From contig JAZAGZ010000005.1 in assembly GCA_036231525.1 (NCBI GenBank), forward strand, positions 1 through 22,780: a DNA stretch of 22,780 bases, given 5' to 3'. Every line of letters begins with the position of its first letter. Within the stretch, counting starts at the first letter, position 1. Under the pieces are notes generated by a model, which saw nothing but the letters and a program-made list of their open reading frames with translations, had not been told where the DNA came from and made no database searches. Both the position numbers and the translations under genes were made by a program. The stretch is from UBA6522 sp036231525. GTDB lineage: Bacteria; Pseudomonadota; Gammaproteobacteria; Steroidobacterales; Rariloculaceae. Positions 7,223 to 15,088 of the stretch are shown one piece after another.

Positions 7223-8419
7223 CTATCTTTTCGGTTCAACGCCAAGCTGACGCATCAACCAGGGCCGAACCACTTCCGCTTGGATTCGCCTGCCTGACCA
7301 CTTTTCTGAACGTCCCATATGCCCACCATCAGGATTTACCCAAGCAACCTTAGGATCGCCATGCCTCATCATCAAATACAGATCACTGATCGGCTGTTGG
7401 GTATCTTGCTCCCCATTGACCAAGAACATTAACGCTGAAGGCTGGTCAATTAGGCCACGCTCCACCAGAGAAAGTCGCGGACCATAGGCCAGAAAGTCCT
7501 CCATACTATCTACACCGTAAACAACGGAACGCGCCGGAAATAGATCGAAGAGATACTCAAGACTCTTGACTGCCGTTGTTTGCCATTCAGGTTGGTAGTA
7601 GTGATGGATCCCCACCCCGTGCACGGCAGCACCGAGAATGCGGTCGCGCTCTGTGTAAGCCATCACCGCAGCCCAATATCCGCTCCAGCTTCGACCTTGC
7701 ACAACGATTCGAGAAGCATCTATCTCCGGCCGTGTTACGAGATAATCCAACGCTGCAGATAACATTCGTTCAGAGCCAACATCAATCAGTAAAGGAGCCT
7801 GTCCGGTACCAGGCATATCAATAGCAAATGCGGCAATCCCATTTTGGATGTACGCATCGCTACCAGCCATGACCCCTTCTTTGCGCGAATCCAAGCCATT
7901 CATCCCGAATACCAATGGTGCTGGTCTTACACCATCTGGCAATCGCAGATAGGCCACGATCTCCTTACCCTCAAATGGTATACGTACCGTTTCCACAGGT
8001 GGGTCAAGTAATAAACCGTACTCTCGAAATGCAGCCACCCCTGCTTCGTAAGACACACGCTTGCCATCCGAATGTTTCTCCGTCGGCCAGCGACCCACAT
8101 CGAAATAACGCCACGCATAGTAATAATTCTCGCGAGCCTCTTCCGGTGAAGATGCAGCCTCAGCGCGTACCAGATACTCCCTACCAATATCTGCCCAAGC
8201 GTTCGCCCAAGTATCTCGCTCAAGGTCGTGAAGTGCCGCGACTGCGCGCTCCGCATCTTCCATTTTCACAATCCCGATCGGACCCTCACCATGCTGGGCC
8301 CTTCGTAACGTCTCCTCTTTAAGCTCTTCGAGACTCCGCGGACCCCAACTCTGTGCCGAAACGACACTGGTCACCGTCAAAAGGAAAATGGCCCCAGCCC
8401 AGCGTGTAAGCGTATTCAT
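7223..8419 (-). CDS. Secreted alpha/beta hydrolase (FrsA / dihydropseudooxynicotine-hydrolase-like)
   Basis: 398-residue exported hydrolase. Residues 1-22 are a signal peptide (hydrophobic core IFLLTVTSVV, cleavage near SAQ). Residues 30-135 form an alpha-helical region rich in Ala, Glu and Arg, as in FrsA/DUF1100-like C-C bond hydrolases and esterases. The catalytic core begins near 143. The nucleophile elbow reads G242-R-S244-W-S246-G, so the usual GxSxG has serine in the last position. The probable acid is D339 (VNGEQDT) and the histidine H367 (NPDGGHMG). A GGAGAG ribosome site precedes the ATG by about 8 nt. It converges on ligJ with 45 bp between; CTCCA-ACTC-TGGAG at 7188-7201 there is a weak hairpin without a T-run. 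The substrate cannot be told from sequence. A link to aromatic-compound breakdown with ligJ is only positional. Confidence 0.78.
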   Translation of the reverse strand: MNTLTRWAGAIFLLTVTSVVSAQSWGPRSLEELKEETLRRAQHGEGPIGIVKMEDAERAVAALHDLERDTWANAWADIGREYLVRAEAASSPEEARENYYYAWRYFDVGRWPTEKHSDGKRVSYEAGVAAFREYGLLLDPPVETVRIPFEGKEIVAYLRLPDGVRPAPLVFGMNGLDSRKEGVMAGSDAYIQNGIAAFAIDMPGTGQAPLLIDVGSERMLSAALDYLVTRPEIDASRIVVQGRSWSGYWAAVMAYTERDRILGAAVHGVGIHHYYQPEWQTTAVKSLEYLFDLFPARSVVYGVDSMEDFLAYGPRLSLVERGLIDQPSALMFLVNGEQDTQQPISDLYLMMRHGDPKVAWVNPDGGHMGRSEKWSGRRIQAEVVRPWLMRQLGVEPKR

Positions 8420-8651
8420 ATTGGTTCTCTCCGCGATTTCATATTCTGCCCGAAGGTAATGGCCTCCGCGATAGTCATTCTAACGCTTCCGGCTCTCAGT
8501 CGCGCGCCAAATTAAGAAATCCTATGCCCATTTACCCTAGCCTGTTACACCAATATCACATCAAACGATAAAAATTCCTTCTGCGATGTCAACGAAAAAT
8601 CGTAAGCCTCGTTCTTCGTGGCAACACTGGAATTTTTAAGGCAAGACGACA

Positions 8652-9047
8652 ATGGAATTTACGGACAGGACAATGAGAATCACGTACAACAGGCTGGGTA
8701 ACAAGACGGAACAGTCACTGCGTTACATCGCACTGTGGATCGCTTTGATATTCACAAGCCGACCGCTCATAGCCATGGAAGAAATCATCGTTGATGGCAC
8801 AAAGGAAGCCGCTCAAGTACAAGAATACCAGACACTCTTCGAATCACAGATGGAAGCCTACAGCAAAGCCGTGAGTCTGGAGTTCAAGAGTTCATTAAAA
8901 GTAGAACTAGAGAATGCAATACTCGATGAAACGCGTCTTGCAACAATCCGGATTGACCAACACTTACTAGCGGCCACGACTGATGCGGCTCCTTTAGAAC
9001 TTTCTACTAATTTAGAGGAATCGAAAAGTGCCAGTCACGATAACTAA
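8652..9047 (+). CDS. Small exported protein of unknown function (first gene of an overlapping pair)
   Basis: Unrecognised 131-residue protein. The N-terminal 40 residues hold a basic stretch followed by a hydrophobic core YIALWIALIF and a plausible signal-peptidase site at PLIA-ME. The mature part starts with EEIIVDGTKEAA and is acidic, Gln/Glu-rich and probably helical (about 45-105). Its opening faintly recalls the EEIVVTG start of mature TonB-dependent receptors, but no plug or barrel follows. An alternative ATG at 8673 would give a tighter signal peptide. AAGGC lies 10 nt before the first ATG. Its 3' end overlaps the next gene by 20 bp in another frame, which suggests co-translation. Coding status rests on this overlap, the ribosome sites and the signal peptide; I know of no family. 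Confidence 0.6.
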   Translation: MEFTDRTMRITYNRLGNKTEQSLRYIALWIALIFTSRPLIAMEEIIVDGTKEAAQVQEYQTLFESQMEAYSKAVSLEFKSSLKVELENAILDETRLATIRIDQHLLAATTDAAPLELSTNLEESKSASHDN

Positions 9048-9267
9048 ACACGGCAGCAAATATGGTGCCACACCATTGTCAAACGATCCAAAAACATCAG
9101 AAGTGACTACCAGGTTGTGCACAGATCAGTTCGCCGAAGCCCTAAACAATCTCCATGTCTCAGACTCCAACCAAGAACTCACTGTAAAGCAGCTTTTCAT
9201 CAAGCTTAGCTACCTCACCGCCGTACTAAGCTGCCTCACAGCCCTACTGATCACAATCCTGGAATAA
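9028..9267 (+). CDS. Small tail-anchored membrane protein of unknown function (second gene of the pair)
   Basis: Unrecognised 79-residue protein starting at GTG 9028, inside the end of the upstream gene. GAGG at 9015-9018 lies 9 nt before the GTG, a good ribosome site located within the upstream coding sequence, so translational coupling is likely. Residues 1-50 are polar and Thr/Asn-rich with no signal sequence. Residues 55-78 (KQLFIKLSYLTAVLSCLTAL and on) form one hydrophobic segment that ends the protein, the topology of a C-terminally anchored inner-membrane protein. It converges on the metallo-beta-lactamase-fold gene with a 21-bp gap. Function unknown. Together with the exported partner it could be a two-part envelope module, which is inference. 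Confidence 0.58.
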   Translation: MPVTITKHGSKYGATPLSNDPKTSEVTTRLCTDQFAEALNNLHVSDSNQELTVKQLFIKLSYLTAVLSCLTALLITILE

Positions 9268-9288
9268 GCTACCTGTCATCACACAGTC

Positions 9289-10848
9289 TCAAGTCTCAGA
9301 AATCGCTCTGAGAAACTCCTCATGAGATGAGGTCTGCCCGTGAATACCCACATGTCGCTCAACATCCAGATTTAGACGTTCAATATTCTGCGCCAGCGTC
9401 TGCATATTAGGTAATCGAAAGTCAGGAAACTCTGTTCCTGGAGCAGCTGGGTTATACATATCAGCATTGATAACGATCTTTTCTCGTGGGAGATAAATGA
9501 TCAACATCGTCTGAGCGTGCGCAAGTCCCTCTAAAGGATAAAGATCTAAAGTTCGATTGCCATCACTCAAAACATACTTCTGGTTGACTCCCTCAATAGG
9601 GGCGGGTCGACGGCTGGCGGTAAACATCGGGTAGAACGTCGATAGCCTATCAGGCTGTAAACTTCGCAAGCCCGGATGAAAAACTACATTCTCAAAAAAT
9701 TCCTGACTGCTCTGATGAGCTACGACAGTCACCCCCTGAGCCAAGTACGGACGAAGACCACCAGAGTGATCGAAATGATGGTGTGTATTTACGACATAGC
9801 GAATTGGCTTGTTAGGAACAAGTCTCTCAACCTCCTCAATCACAGCCAATGAACGTGCTTCATTTAATGGAGCCTCCACCACCACTACAAAGTCATTGAA
9901 CTCGACAAGTACGCTGTGATGAGAACCACCCGCGATCTTCCAGATGCCCTCGGCAAGCTCCTGTGATTCAGCTCGTATCGCTGGCGGGTTAAAGCCACGA
10001 ATTACATCGGGAACAGAGATAATTGGTACGTCTATGTTCGTTTGAACGCTCGTTACCCTGATCTCCATAGAATTGTGTGCCGGGTTTAATACCGGATCAC
10101 CCTGGTGCTCGTGGAGCACAGTGGGAAACATTACACCATTAAAATCTTCGTACTGCGTATAACGCATTTCGAACAGCATGTCGCCGTAGACAGGGTTCGG
10201 TACCCAGGTACTTACAACTTCAACCAGATTCTGATCATTAATGGTGCCATTGATCTTGTACTTTCCAAGGGCTGTAAAAGAGATCACCGTGACCGTTCTA
10301 CCGCCCTGGGAGAGACCCCCATTAGACGAGCCAGCAATCGGTACAGTGAGAGCTTGGGCGTCATGACTGTCTAATGCCTCTTTAATGAACCCATGTGGTG
10401 TCAACAGTATGTCCAACCGACGAAAGTCCGCTGCAGAAACCCCATCTAAATAGTTTCGCCTTTGAGGTACAGCTGTCTCCCCTTGCAAATTCCAGGCATG
10501 CTCGCCACTGACCAATTCCGTTATGAGTTGATCTCCAGAAAAAGGAGGCCCACCTCCACGAGCCGGATAGGCTCCTCGCCTTCGCATCAAGTCCTCACGA
10601 GAGCTTCCAGCATCGTAGTTGATTACGCGGGTGTATTCGGTGATCTCAAACCGAGGCCAATCTTCACTCAGATTAGCGCTCTGTCCAACCTGCCCATACC
10701 ACCCTGCCCCGGAAAACTCTATGGTCCTGAGATCCGTAGTGCCCATGGTCTGGGCAGCTGCCTGCAGGACCCTTCGTGCATCCTGTGCAAAGGCACTACT
10801 AGTAACAAATAGGATAGGAAAGAGGACGAAACACAGCTTTCTGATCAT
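9289..10848 (-). CDS. Secreted metallo-beta-lactamase-fold hydrolase
   Basis: About 519-residue periplasmic protein. The signal peptide has core LCFVLFPILF and a cleavage site at SAFA-QD. Residues about 40-290 are a beta-rich region with no motif I recognise. The metallo-beta-lactamase fold starts near residue 300. In numbering from the upstream ATG at 10854, the metal motif is H358-x-H360-x-D362-H363 (NTHHHFDHSGG). LAHAQTM and INADMY are the probable third histidine and bridging aspartate, and GIHGQT lies near the C-terminus. The ATG at 10854 is only 1 nt from GGAG, whereas the ATG at 10848 is 7 nt away, so I prefer 10848. It lies 107 bp downstream of the soxCD-like pair on the same strand and may or may not be cotranscribed. 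The fold is certain; the substrate (beta-lactam, lactone, sulfur compound or other) is unknown. Confidence 0.83.
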   Translation of the reverse strand: MIRKLCFVLFPILFVTSSAFAQDARRVLQAAAQTMGTTDLRTIEFSGAGWYGQVGQSANLSEDWPRFEITEYTRVINYDAGSSREDLMRRRGAYPARGGGPPFSGDQLITELVSGEHAWNLQGETAVPQRRNYLDGVSAADFRRLDILLTPHGFIKEALDSHDAQALTVPIAGSSNGGLSQGGRTVTVISFTALGKYKINGTINDQNLVEVVSTWVPNPVYGDMLFEMRYTQYEDFNGVMFPTVLHEHQGDPVLNPAHNSMEIRVTSVQTNIDVPIISVPDVIRGFNPPAIRAESQELAEGIWKIAGGSHHSVLVEFNDFVVVVEAPLNEARSLAVIEEVERLVPNKPIRYVVNTHHHFDHSGGLRPYLAQGVTVVAHQSSQEFFENVVFHPGLRSLQPDRLSTFYPMFTASRRPAPIEGVNQKYVLSDGNRTLDLYPLEGLAHAQTMLIIYLPREKIVINADMYNPAAPGTEFPDFRLPNMQTLAQNIERLNLDVERHVGIHGQTSSHEEFLRAISET

Positions 10849-10859
10849 GGTCATTCTCC

Positions 10860-10872
10860 ACTTAAGTTAAGT
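10860..10872. repeat. 13-bp palindrome in the leader of the metallo-hydrolase gene
   Basis: ACTTAA-G-TTAAGT, a palindrome of 6-bp arms around one base, abuts the ribosome site of the metallo-hydrolase gene on the minus strand. It could be a small operator or a structure affecting initiation. It could also be chance, given its AT richness. Confidence 0.4.
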
Positions 10873-10955
10873 CACGGAGATCGAAAAATGTTATTTTAAA
10901 AGCGATGGTCGATGGATTTATTGATGTCTGTTAATCCAGAAATGACGCGTGTCCG

Positions 10956-11465
10956 TTATGGGTAAGCCAAAATAAAATTCGCCTGATTAGGCATCTCAAC
11001 CTCGGGTAATACCTGCGCATTAATGCGTTCATCTTCCTCAATAATCCCGTTCAGAAAAAGAATATACGCGGTCAGTGCATACACCTCGTCGCTTGTAAGT
11101 GATTGTGGTTGCAGGTATGGCATAGCACGACGAATGTAATCAAACACAGTGGTCGCATATGGCCAATAACTACCTATAGTTTTAACCGGAGCTGATTGAT
11201 CAAGGGTACCGTGCCCGCCCACCAACCGGTCGTTCAACTGGCCTTCACCTTCCTCACCGTGACAGATGAGACATTGGGTAACATAGATGGCAGCTCCCTC
11301 CTCCGCCGTACCAGAACCCTCAGGCAATCCAGCGCCATCAGGACCGATACTAATGTCCCAGGTGGCAATTTCCGACACGCTCACCTCCACTCCGAGACCT
11401 GGACCTTCCTGAGCGAAAACGTGCAGAGTAAACGTGGCTATTACGGTTAGAAAAAAACTACGCAT
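10956..11465 (-). CDS. Periplasmic monohaem cytochrome c, short SoxD-like partner of SoxC
   Basis: 169-residue exported c-type cytochrome. The signal peptide spans residues 1-18 (LTVIATFTLHVFA-Q). The single haem motif is C65-L-I-C68-H69. The probable axial methionine is M115 in RRAMPYLQPQSLTSDEVYAL, a stretch typical of cytochrome subunits of SoxCD or SorAB-type enzymes. Classical SoxD is about twice as long and carries two haems, so this is a minimal form. The start codon lies inside the end of soxC (8-bp overlap), so the two are almost certainly translated together. The expected role is to take electrons from the molybdenum subunit and pass them to other cytochromes c or an oxidase. Haem attachment is certain from the motif; naming it soxD is inference from its partner, so the symbol is left blank. 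Confidence 0.84.
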   Translation of the reverse strand: MRSFFLTVIATFTLHVFAQEGPGLGVEVSVSEIATWDISIGPDGAGLPEGSGTAEEGAAIYVTQCLICHGEEGEGQLNDRLVGGHGTLDQSAPVKTIGSYWPYATTVFDYIRRAMPYLQPQSLTSDEVYALTAYILFLNGIIEEDERINAQVLPEVEMPNQANFILAYP

Positions 11466-12738
11466 AGATATTAGCTACCTGACTGTCAGCACTAATGCTC
11501 CAGGCTTGTATCCCGTTATAGTGATAAGCGAAGTTCATACCTTTCTCCGCAATAAGCGCATCTCGCGTTGGCTGAATCGCACCCGTCTCGTCAATGGCGC
11601 GGCTCTTTATCACAGCTGGTCCACCATTCCACTGCCACGCCATACGAAAACGTGTCAGAGCTTTATCTAGAACGGGTTCAGATAACGCCGCCTCTCCCCA
11701 CGTCGCGCCTCCATCTGCTGAAACTTCCACTTTGCTAATTCGACCAACTCCTGACCAAGCAAGTCCAGAGATTTCATATAGGCCCGGTCCCTGAAGAGCA
11801 AGCCCCGGGGAAGGTGAGGTAATCACAGATTTCACTTCCATTGGAAACGTAAACATAAGTGACCTTCCATCGGCAAGCAGTTCTGTGTATTTGGAAGTCT
11901 CATCTTTTGTCATAGTGGGCCCAGTGGTCACCTTAATTCGGCGGAGCCACTTCACGCTCATATTGCCTTCGTAACCTGGTAGAAAGAGCCGCATCGGATA
12001 ACCGTTGTCCGGGCGCAACCGCTCGCCGTTCTGGTAGAGGGCAATTATTGCGTCATCCATCGCCTTTTCCATAGGAACACTGCGACTCATAGCAGCGGCA
12101 TCTGCACCTTCAGCTAGCATCCACTGAGCATCAGGATCAACGCCCGCCTCATCCAAGAGAATGGAGAGTGGTACCCCCGTCCATTCGCTGCAGGAAACAA
12201 GGCCATGTAGTTCGCCACAGCTAGTTGCAAGAGGCTCTGGAATGAGCCCGGCCACCCGACTATTGCCTGAGCACTCGATGAACTGGATCCGTGAAACCAT
12301 TGGGTAACGAGACAACGCATCCATGTCGAAGACTAATGGCCTATCCACCAACCCATGGATGAGAAGCCGGTGAGCAGCAGGGTCAATATCAGGGATGCCG
12401 CTGTGATGGCGTTCGAAGTGTAGTGCGTTAGGTGTAATGATTCCTTCGAGATGCTCCAGCGGAGTACGGGACGCCCCGGTACCAGTTGGACGATTTAATG
12501 TCCGCTGTACCTGCTCTTCAAACCTGGCACGGCTACCATAACCACTCATACCCACCCCCGGAGCCCGCATCCAGGGAGGCATATCTTGAGCGGTCTGCCC
12601 ATGGACCGGTCGAGCAGCTAATAGATTTGCGGAGCCCACACCAAGTAGCGCAGCACCTTGAGCTAAAAACACTCGTCGGTGTAATAGTCCGTTCCCAGCT
12701 ACAGTCTCTTCTAAACTTTTAGACTTAGATATAGGCAT
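11458..12738 (-). CDS. soxC: SoxC-like sulfite oxidase-family molybdoenzyme (sulfane/sulfite dehydrogenase)
   Basis: Periplasmic molybdopterin enzyme, about 426 residues from the ATG at 12738. It should oxidise protein-bound sulfane sulfur or sulfite. Residues 18-26 (LLHRRVFLA) plus a hydrophobic stretch form a Tat signal, as expected for a cofactor-loaded protein. The molybdenum-ligating cysteine is in FIECSGNSR (about residue 156). The C-terminal dimerisation domain has GLAWSGVGRISKVEVSADGG and KSRAIDETGAIQPT, which I recognise as SoxC-like rather than SorA- or YedY-like. The frame is open up to 12834, but the extra 32 residues would bury the Tat signal, so I prefer 12738; its ribosome site is weak. 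It overlaps the cytochrome gene by 8 bp. No soxXYZAB genes are in the window, so the enzyme may act in another sulfur route. Confidence 0.86.
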   Translation of the reverse strand: MPISKSKSLEETVAGNGLLHRRVFLAQGAALLGVGSANLLAARPVHGQTAQDMPPWMRAPGVGMSGYGSRARFEEQVQRTLNRPTGTGASRTPLEHLEGIITPNALHFERHHSGIPDIDPAAHRLLIHGLVDRPLVFDMDALSRYPMVSRIQFIECSGNSRVAGLIPEPLATSCGELHGLVSCSEWTGVPLSILLDEAGVDPDAQWMLAEGADAAAMSRSVPMEKAMDDAIIALYQNGERLRPDNGYPMRLFLPGYEGNMSVKWLRRIKVTTGPTMTKDETSKYTELLADGRSLMFTFPMEVKSVITSPSPGLALQGPGLYEISGLAWSGVGRISKVEVSADGGATWGEAALSEPVLDKALTRFRMAWQWNGGPAVIKSRAIDETGAIQPTRDALIAEKGMNFAYHYNGIQAWSISADSQVANIYA

Positions 12739-12846
12739 GATCCCGGTATGCCGCCCTCTCTTATGCAATAAGCTCCAGTCCGTCTTAGGGTACCAACCCC
12801 GACAATTAGGCATAGTGGTAAAACCATATGCCAAAAGTTACTGCTG

Positions 12847-13110
12847 TTACGTTTTGGTTTTTTTTGGTGTTGGCACTAAATTTACGCGTCCACGTTTCCC
12901 CAATTGCCGTTCATTCAGCTGAGTAACAATCTCTTCCACCGCCTGAGTTACTGCCTTTAGATTTCCTTGTCGATAACCTTGAATTGTGTTGCTGCCCTGA
13001 GTGATCTCATAATAATGCCAATCAGAACCCTCAGTGCCTGGCGGAGCATCCGCTTGCCGTACCGATACAATCTCATATGGGTGGCCCATCGGTGGGAATT
13101 CAGTTGTCAT
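12847..13110 (-). CDS. Small conserved-looking protein of unknown function
   Basis: 87-residue soluble protein with no signal peptide or membrane segment. I do not recognise the family. The sequence has an ordered-looking core (EIVSVRQADAP, DWHYYEITQGS, TIQGYRQGNLKAVTQAVEEI) that reads like a small alpha/beta domain, and a basic C-terminal tail ending KKTKT. It sits between the RRM gene (79-bp gap) and soxC (108-bp gap) on the same strand. The ATG at 13110 has only a weak GAGCAGAG ribosome site; an in-frame ATG at 13089 is an alternative. It is called a gene because it fills the spacer, is colinear with its neighbours and has protein-like composition. Confidence 0.62.
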   Translation of the reverse strand: MTTEFPPMGHPYEIVSVRQADAPPGTEGSDWHYYEITQGSNTIQGYRQGNLKAVTQAVEEIVTQLNERQLGKRGRVNLVPTPKKTKT

Positions 13111-13189
13111 CTCTGCTCATGCGCCAGCAACTAAACCACCAATTCAAAGTTTGGCGGTAATCAGTTAATTTTTAATGAATAGATTAAGG

Positions 13190-13501
13190 TTACCAGCGAC
13201 CGCCGCCGCCGCCGCCGCCGTATCCGCCACGACCTCCACCTCCGGACCTCTTCTCCTGAGGCCTGGCCTCATTAACCTTCATTGGCCGACCGTCGTAGTC
13301 AGTGCCATCAAAGCTATCAATCGCAGCCCGCGCTTCAGCGTCACTCGCCATTTCCACAAAACCAAAACCTTTGCTACGACCCGTGTCGCGATCGGTAATC
13401 AGTTTAGCGGATTCAACTGTCCCGCATGTTCCAAATTTTTCCAAAAGATCCTGCTCAGAGGCTGAGTACGGCAAATTGCCGACATAAAGTTTCCTACCCA
13501 C
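13190..13501 (-). CDS. Single-RRM RNA-binding protein with glycine-rich tail
   Basis: 103-residue cytoplasmic RNA-binding protein of the bacterial/cyanobacterial Rbp type. RNP2 is LYVGNL (5-10) and RNP1 is KGFGFVEM (44-51), with the aromatic residues that stack on RNA. The tail after residue 85 is SGGGGRGG followed by YGGGGGGGRW, RGG-like. Such proteins act as cold-induced RNA chaperones or mRNA-binding factors; the target here is unknown. The start is GTG at 13501, supported by AAAGGAG 5 nt upstream. The nearby ATG at 13506 is out of frame. A 187-bp spacer separates it from pyrB, enough for its own promoter, which I could not assign with confidence. Confidence 0.92.
   Translation of the reverse strand: MGRKLYVGNLPYSASEQDLLEKFGTCGTVESAKLITDRDTGRSKGFGFVEMASDAEARAAIDSFDGTDYDGRPMKVNEARPQEKRSGGGGRGGYGGGGGGGRW
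13200..13220. repeat. (CCG)7 trinucleotide tract encoding the polyglycine tail
   Basis: Seven CCG units in a row on the plus strand, read on the minus strand as six GGC glycine codons plus GGT near the end of the RRM protein. Trinucleotide tracts can gain or lose units by slippage, which here would only lengthen or shorten the glycine run without shifting frame. Confidence 0.9.
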
Positions 13502-13688
13502 GACATCTCCTTTAAATGGTATAGAACCGCTTAAAAGAGGGTGTGGGCACTACACTAAATGCCGTAGCCCCAATGGAGCGGTCAGACGACGTATTGTACC
13601 CTGAAAATCCAACTGATCCGGCATAACCACAATTTAGGGCGCCTAATCACCGTGAGTCCGGCGGATATCCCGCTTGTCTATCCGTTTA

Positions 13689-14747
13689 TTATGTATCAGT
13701 TTTCTGAATCAAAAAGGCTTCCGGATCAAGTTGCTGAATACTTTTCTCAAGTTGGAAAATTTTCAGAAATATTGCCACACGCATCCACATTCCATTACGC
13801 TCCTGGCGCCAGTACATCGCTCGCGTGTCAGAATCTATAGAGGGATCAATCTCATTTCCGCGAGGTAGAGGATGCATGATGATACCTTCCGGCTTAAGAA
13901 TACCAAGCTCTTTCGCCCCAACACCGAATGGTGTGAAATCAATATCGCTAGATTCGTCAGAGCTATCCCACTCGGACTGCATACGCGTGACATAGAGAGC
14001 GTCTAGCTCGGGCAACACATCCTCAAGCCGCTCCGTTTCGGCAAAAGGGATCTCTTGCTCGCTGAGGTATCCCTTTATGTCATCCTGCATCGTAAAGTGG
14101 CTAGGTGCAATAAAGACTAGTCGCATAGACACGTAATTTTTCATCAAATAACACAGAGAACGCACAGTCCGACCACGCTTGAGGTCGCCCATCATGCCGA
14201 TGACTTTACCGTCTATCCCCCCTCGTTCAGAAAAACTACGGTCAAGTGTGTAAATGTCGAGTAACGCTTGAGTCGGGTGCTGATCTCTACCACTACCCGC
14301 ATTAATTATTGGTATGGGGCGAGCAATCGTATCCATAAGCTGGGCTGCTTGGGCAGCACGGCCGGGCTCTCTGGATCGCATAATGATGACATCGACGTAA
14401 GAACTGAACGTGCGGATGGCGTCCTCAAAACTTTCACCCTTAACTTCCGATGAAGTAGATCGGTCACGAATCTCGCTTGTACGCATTCCCAAGATATGAC
14501 AAGCGTTATTGAAAGAAAGAAAGGTCCGGGTTGAAGGTTGCGTAAAGTAGAGCATTGCACGCCGATGAGGCAACATGTCCTGAAGAAATCGTGCTCCTGC
14601 TGGATGCTTTGCGATGGTCCGTACTCGTGTCGCAAGATCACATAACTCGTCCAAAAGCTGTCGTTTGAATACCTGCGGATCGATAACATGAAACAGTGCT
14701 GTACTACCAGCTGCCTGCTCTGACCTCTCGAGAACCGCTTTCCTCAT
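13689..14747 (-). CDS. pyrB: Aspartate carbamoyltransferase catalytic chain
   Basis: Catalyses carbamoyl phosphate + aspartate to N-carbamoyl-aspartate, the committed step of pyrimidine synthesis (cytoplasm). In the numbering from the GTG at 14750, the carbamoyl-phosphate loop is P72-S-T-R-T76, the mobile-loop lysine is K104 (EVKGES), HPTQ is at 158-161, GDLKRGRTVRSL at 188-199 and HPLPR at 293-297. GDLK-GRT and HPLPR separate it from ornithine carbamoyltransferases. It is about 352 residues against the usual 305-320, with extra sequence at the N-terminus and an acidic insert near 260-272 (SEWDSSDESSDID). I favour ATG 14747: GAGGG lies 8 nt upstream, against 5 nt for the adjacent GTG. No pyrC, pyrI or pyrR is adjacent. 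A tRNA gene lies 114 bp upstream on the same strand. Confidence 0.88.
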   Translation of the reverse strand: MRKAVLERSEQAAGSTALFHVIDPQVFKRQLLDELCDLATRVRTIAKHPAGARFLQDMLPHRRAMLYFTQPSTRTFLSFNNACHILGMRTSEIRDRSTSSEVKGESFEDAIRTFSSYVDVIIMRSREPGRAAQAAQLMDTIARPIPIINAGSGRDQHPTQALLDIYTLDRSFSERGGIDGKVIGMMGDLKRGRTVRSLCYLMKNYVSMRLVFIAPSHFTMQDDIKGYLSEQEIPFAETERLEDVLPELDALYVTRMQSEWDSSDESSDIDFTPFGVGAKELGILKPEGIIMHPLPRGNEIDPSIDSDTRAMYWRQERNGMWMRVAIFLKIFQLEKSIQQLDPEAFLIQKTDT

Positions 14748-14861
14748 CACCCAAACCCTCTGCGCCTTCCGATTAAAAGGATACAGTGAAACCGAATGAA
14801 ATGGGGCTGACTGGACAAGGCTCGTAGATGCAACAGTAAGGTTAAGTCTTTGTTTTCACGG

Positions 14862-14934
14862 TGCCGGTGGACGGATTCGAACCGCCGACCCACGCATTAC
14901 GAATGCGTTGCTCTACCGACTGAGCTACACCGGC
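14862..14934 (-). tRNA. tRNA-Thr (anticodon CGU)
   Basis: Read on the minus strand from 14934, the acceptor GCCGGTG pairs with CACCGGC at the 3' end. The D arm contains GTAGCTCAG with GGTAGAGC. The anticodon stem ACGCA/TGCGT encloses the 7-base loop TTCGTAA, giving anticodon CGU, which reads ACG (threonine). The T arm GGCGG-TTCGAAT-CCGTC is intact. The discriminator is A, and the next bases are CCG, so the terminal CCA is not encoded and must be added. The tRNA is 73 nt without CCA. Confidence 0.96.
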
Positions 14935-14952
14935 TCGGCAAGTTGATCCTGC

Positions 14953-14981
14953 ATTATCAGTCACTTAGACTTCTTGCGCAA
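14953..14981 (-). promoter_or_regulatory. Candidate promoter of the tRNA-Thr gene
   Basis: On the minus strand TTGCGC (14981-14976) and GATAAT (14958-14953) are 17 bp apart. The -10 matches consensus at 5 of 6 positions; the -35 keeps only TTG. The tRNA 5' end follows the -10 by 18 nt, a sensible leader length. Confidence 0.5.
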
Positions 14982-15088
14982 TTAGCATGATGTGAATCTT
15001 ACAGCCCTCTTTTGAATTCCATAGAGTGATACGATCATCATCTCTTGGGCAATCGATAACGCGTAATCAAATGTGTCACTATCACAGG

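Noticed and set aside
7915..8322. 135-codon open frame on the plus strand
   Set aside because: Lies antisense within the alpha/beta hydrolase gene, which has a signal peptide, a catalytic triad and a ribosome site; the antisense product has no protein-like features.
12739..12834. N-terminal extension of SoxC to 12834
   Set aside because: It would place 32 polar residues before the twin-arginine signal and has no ribosome site.
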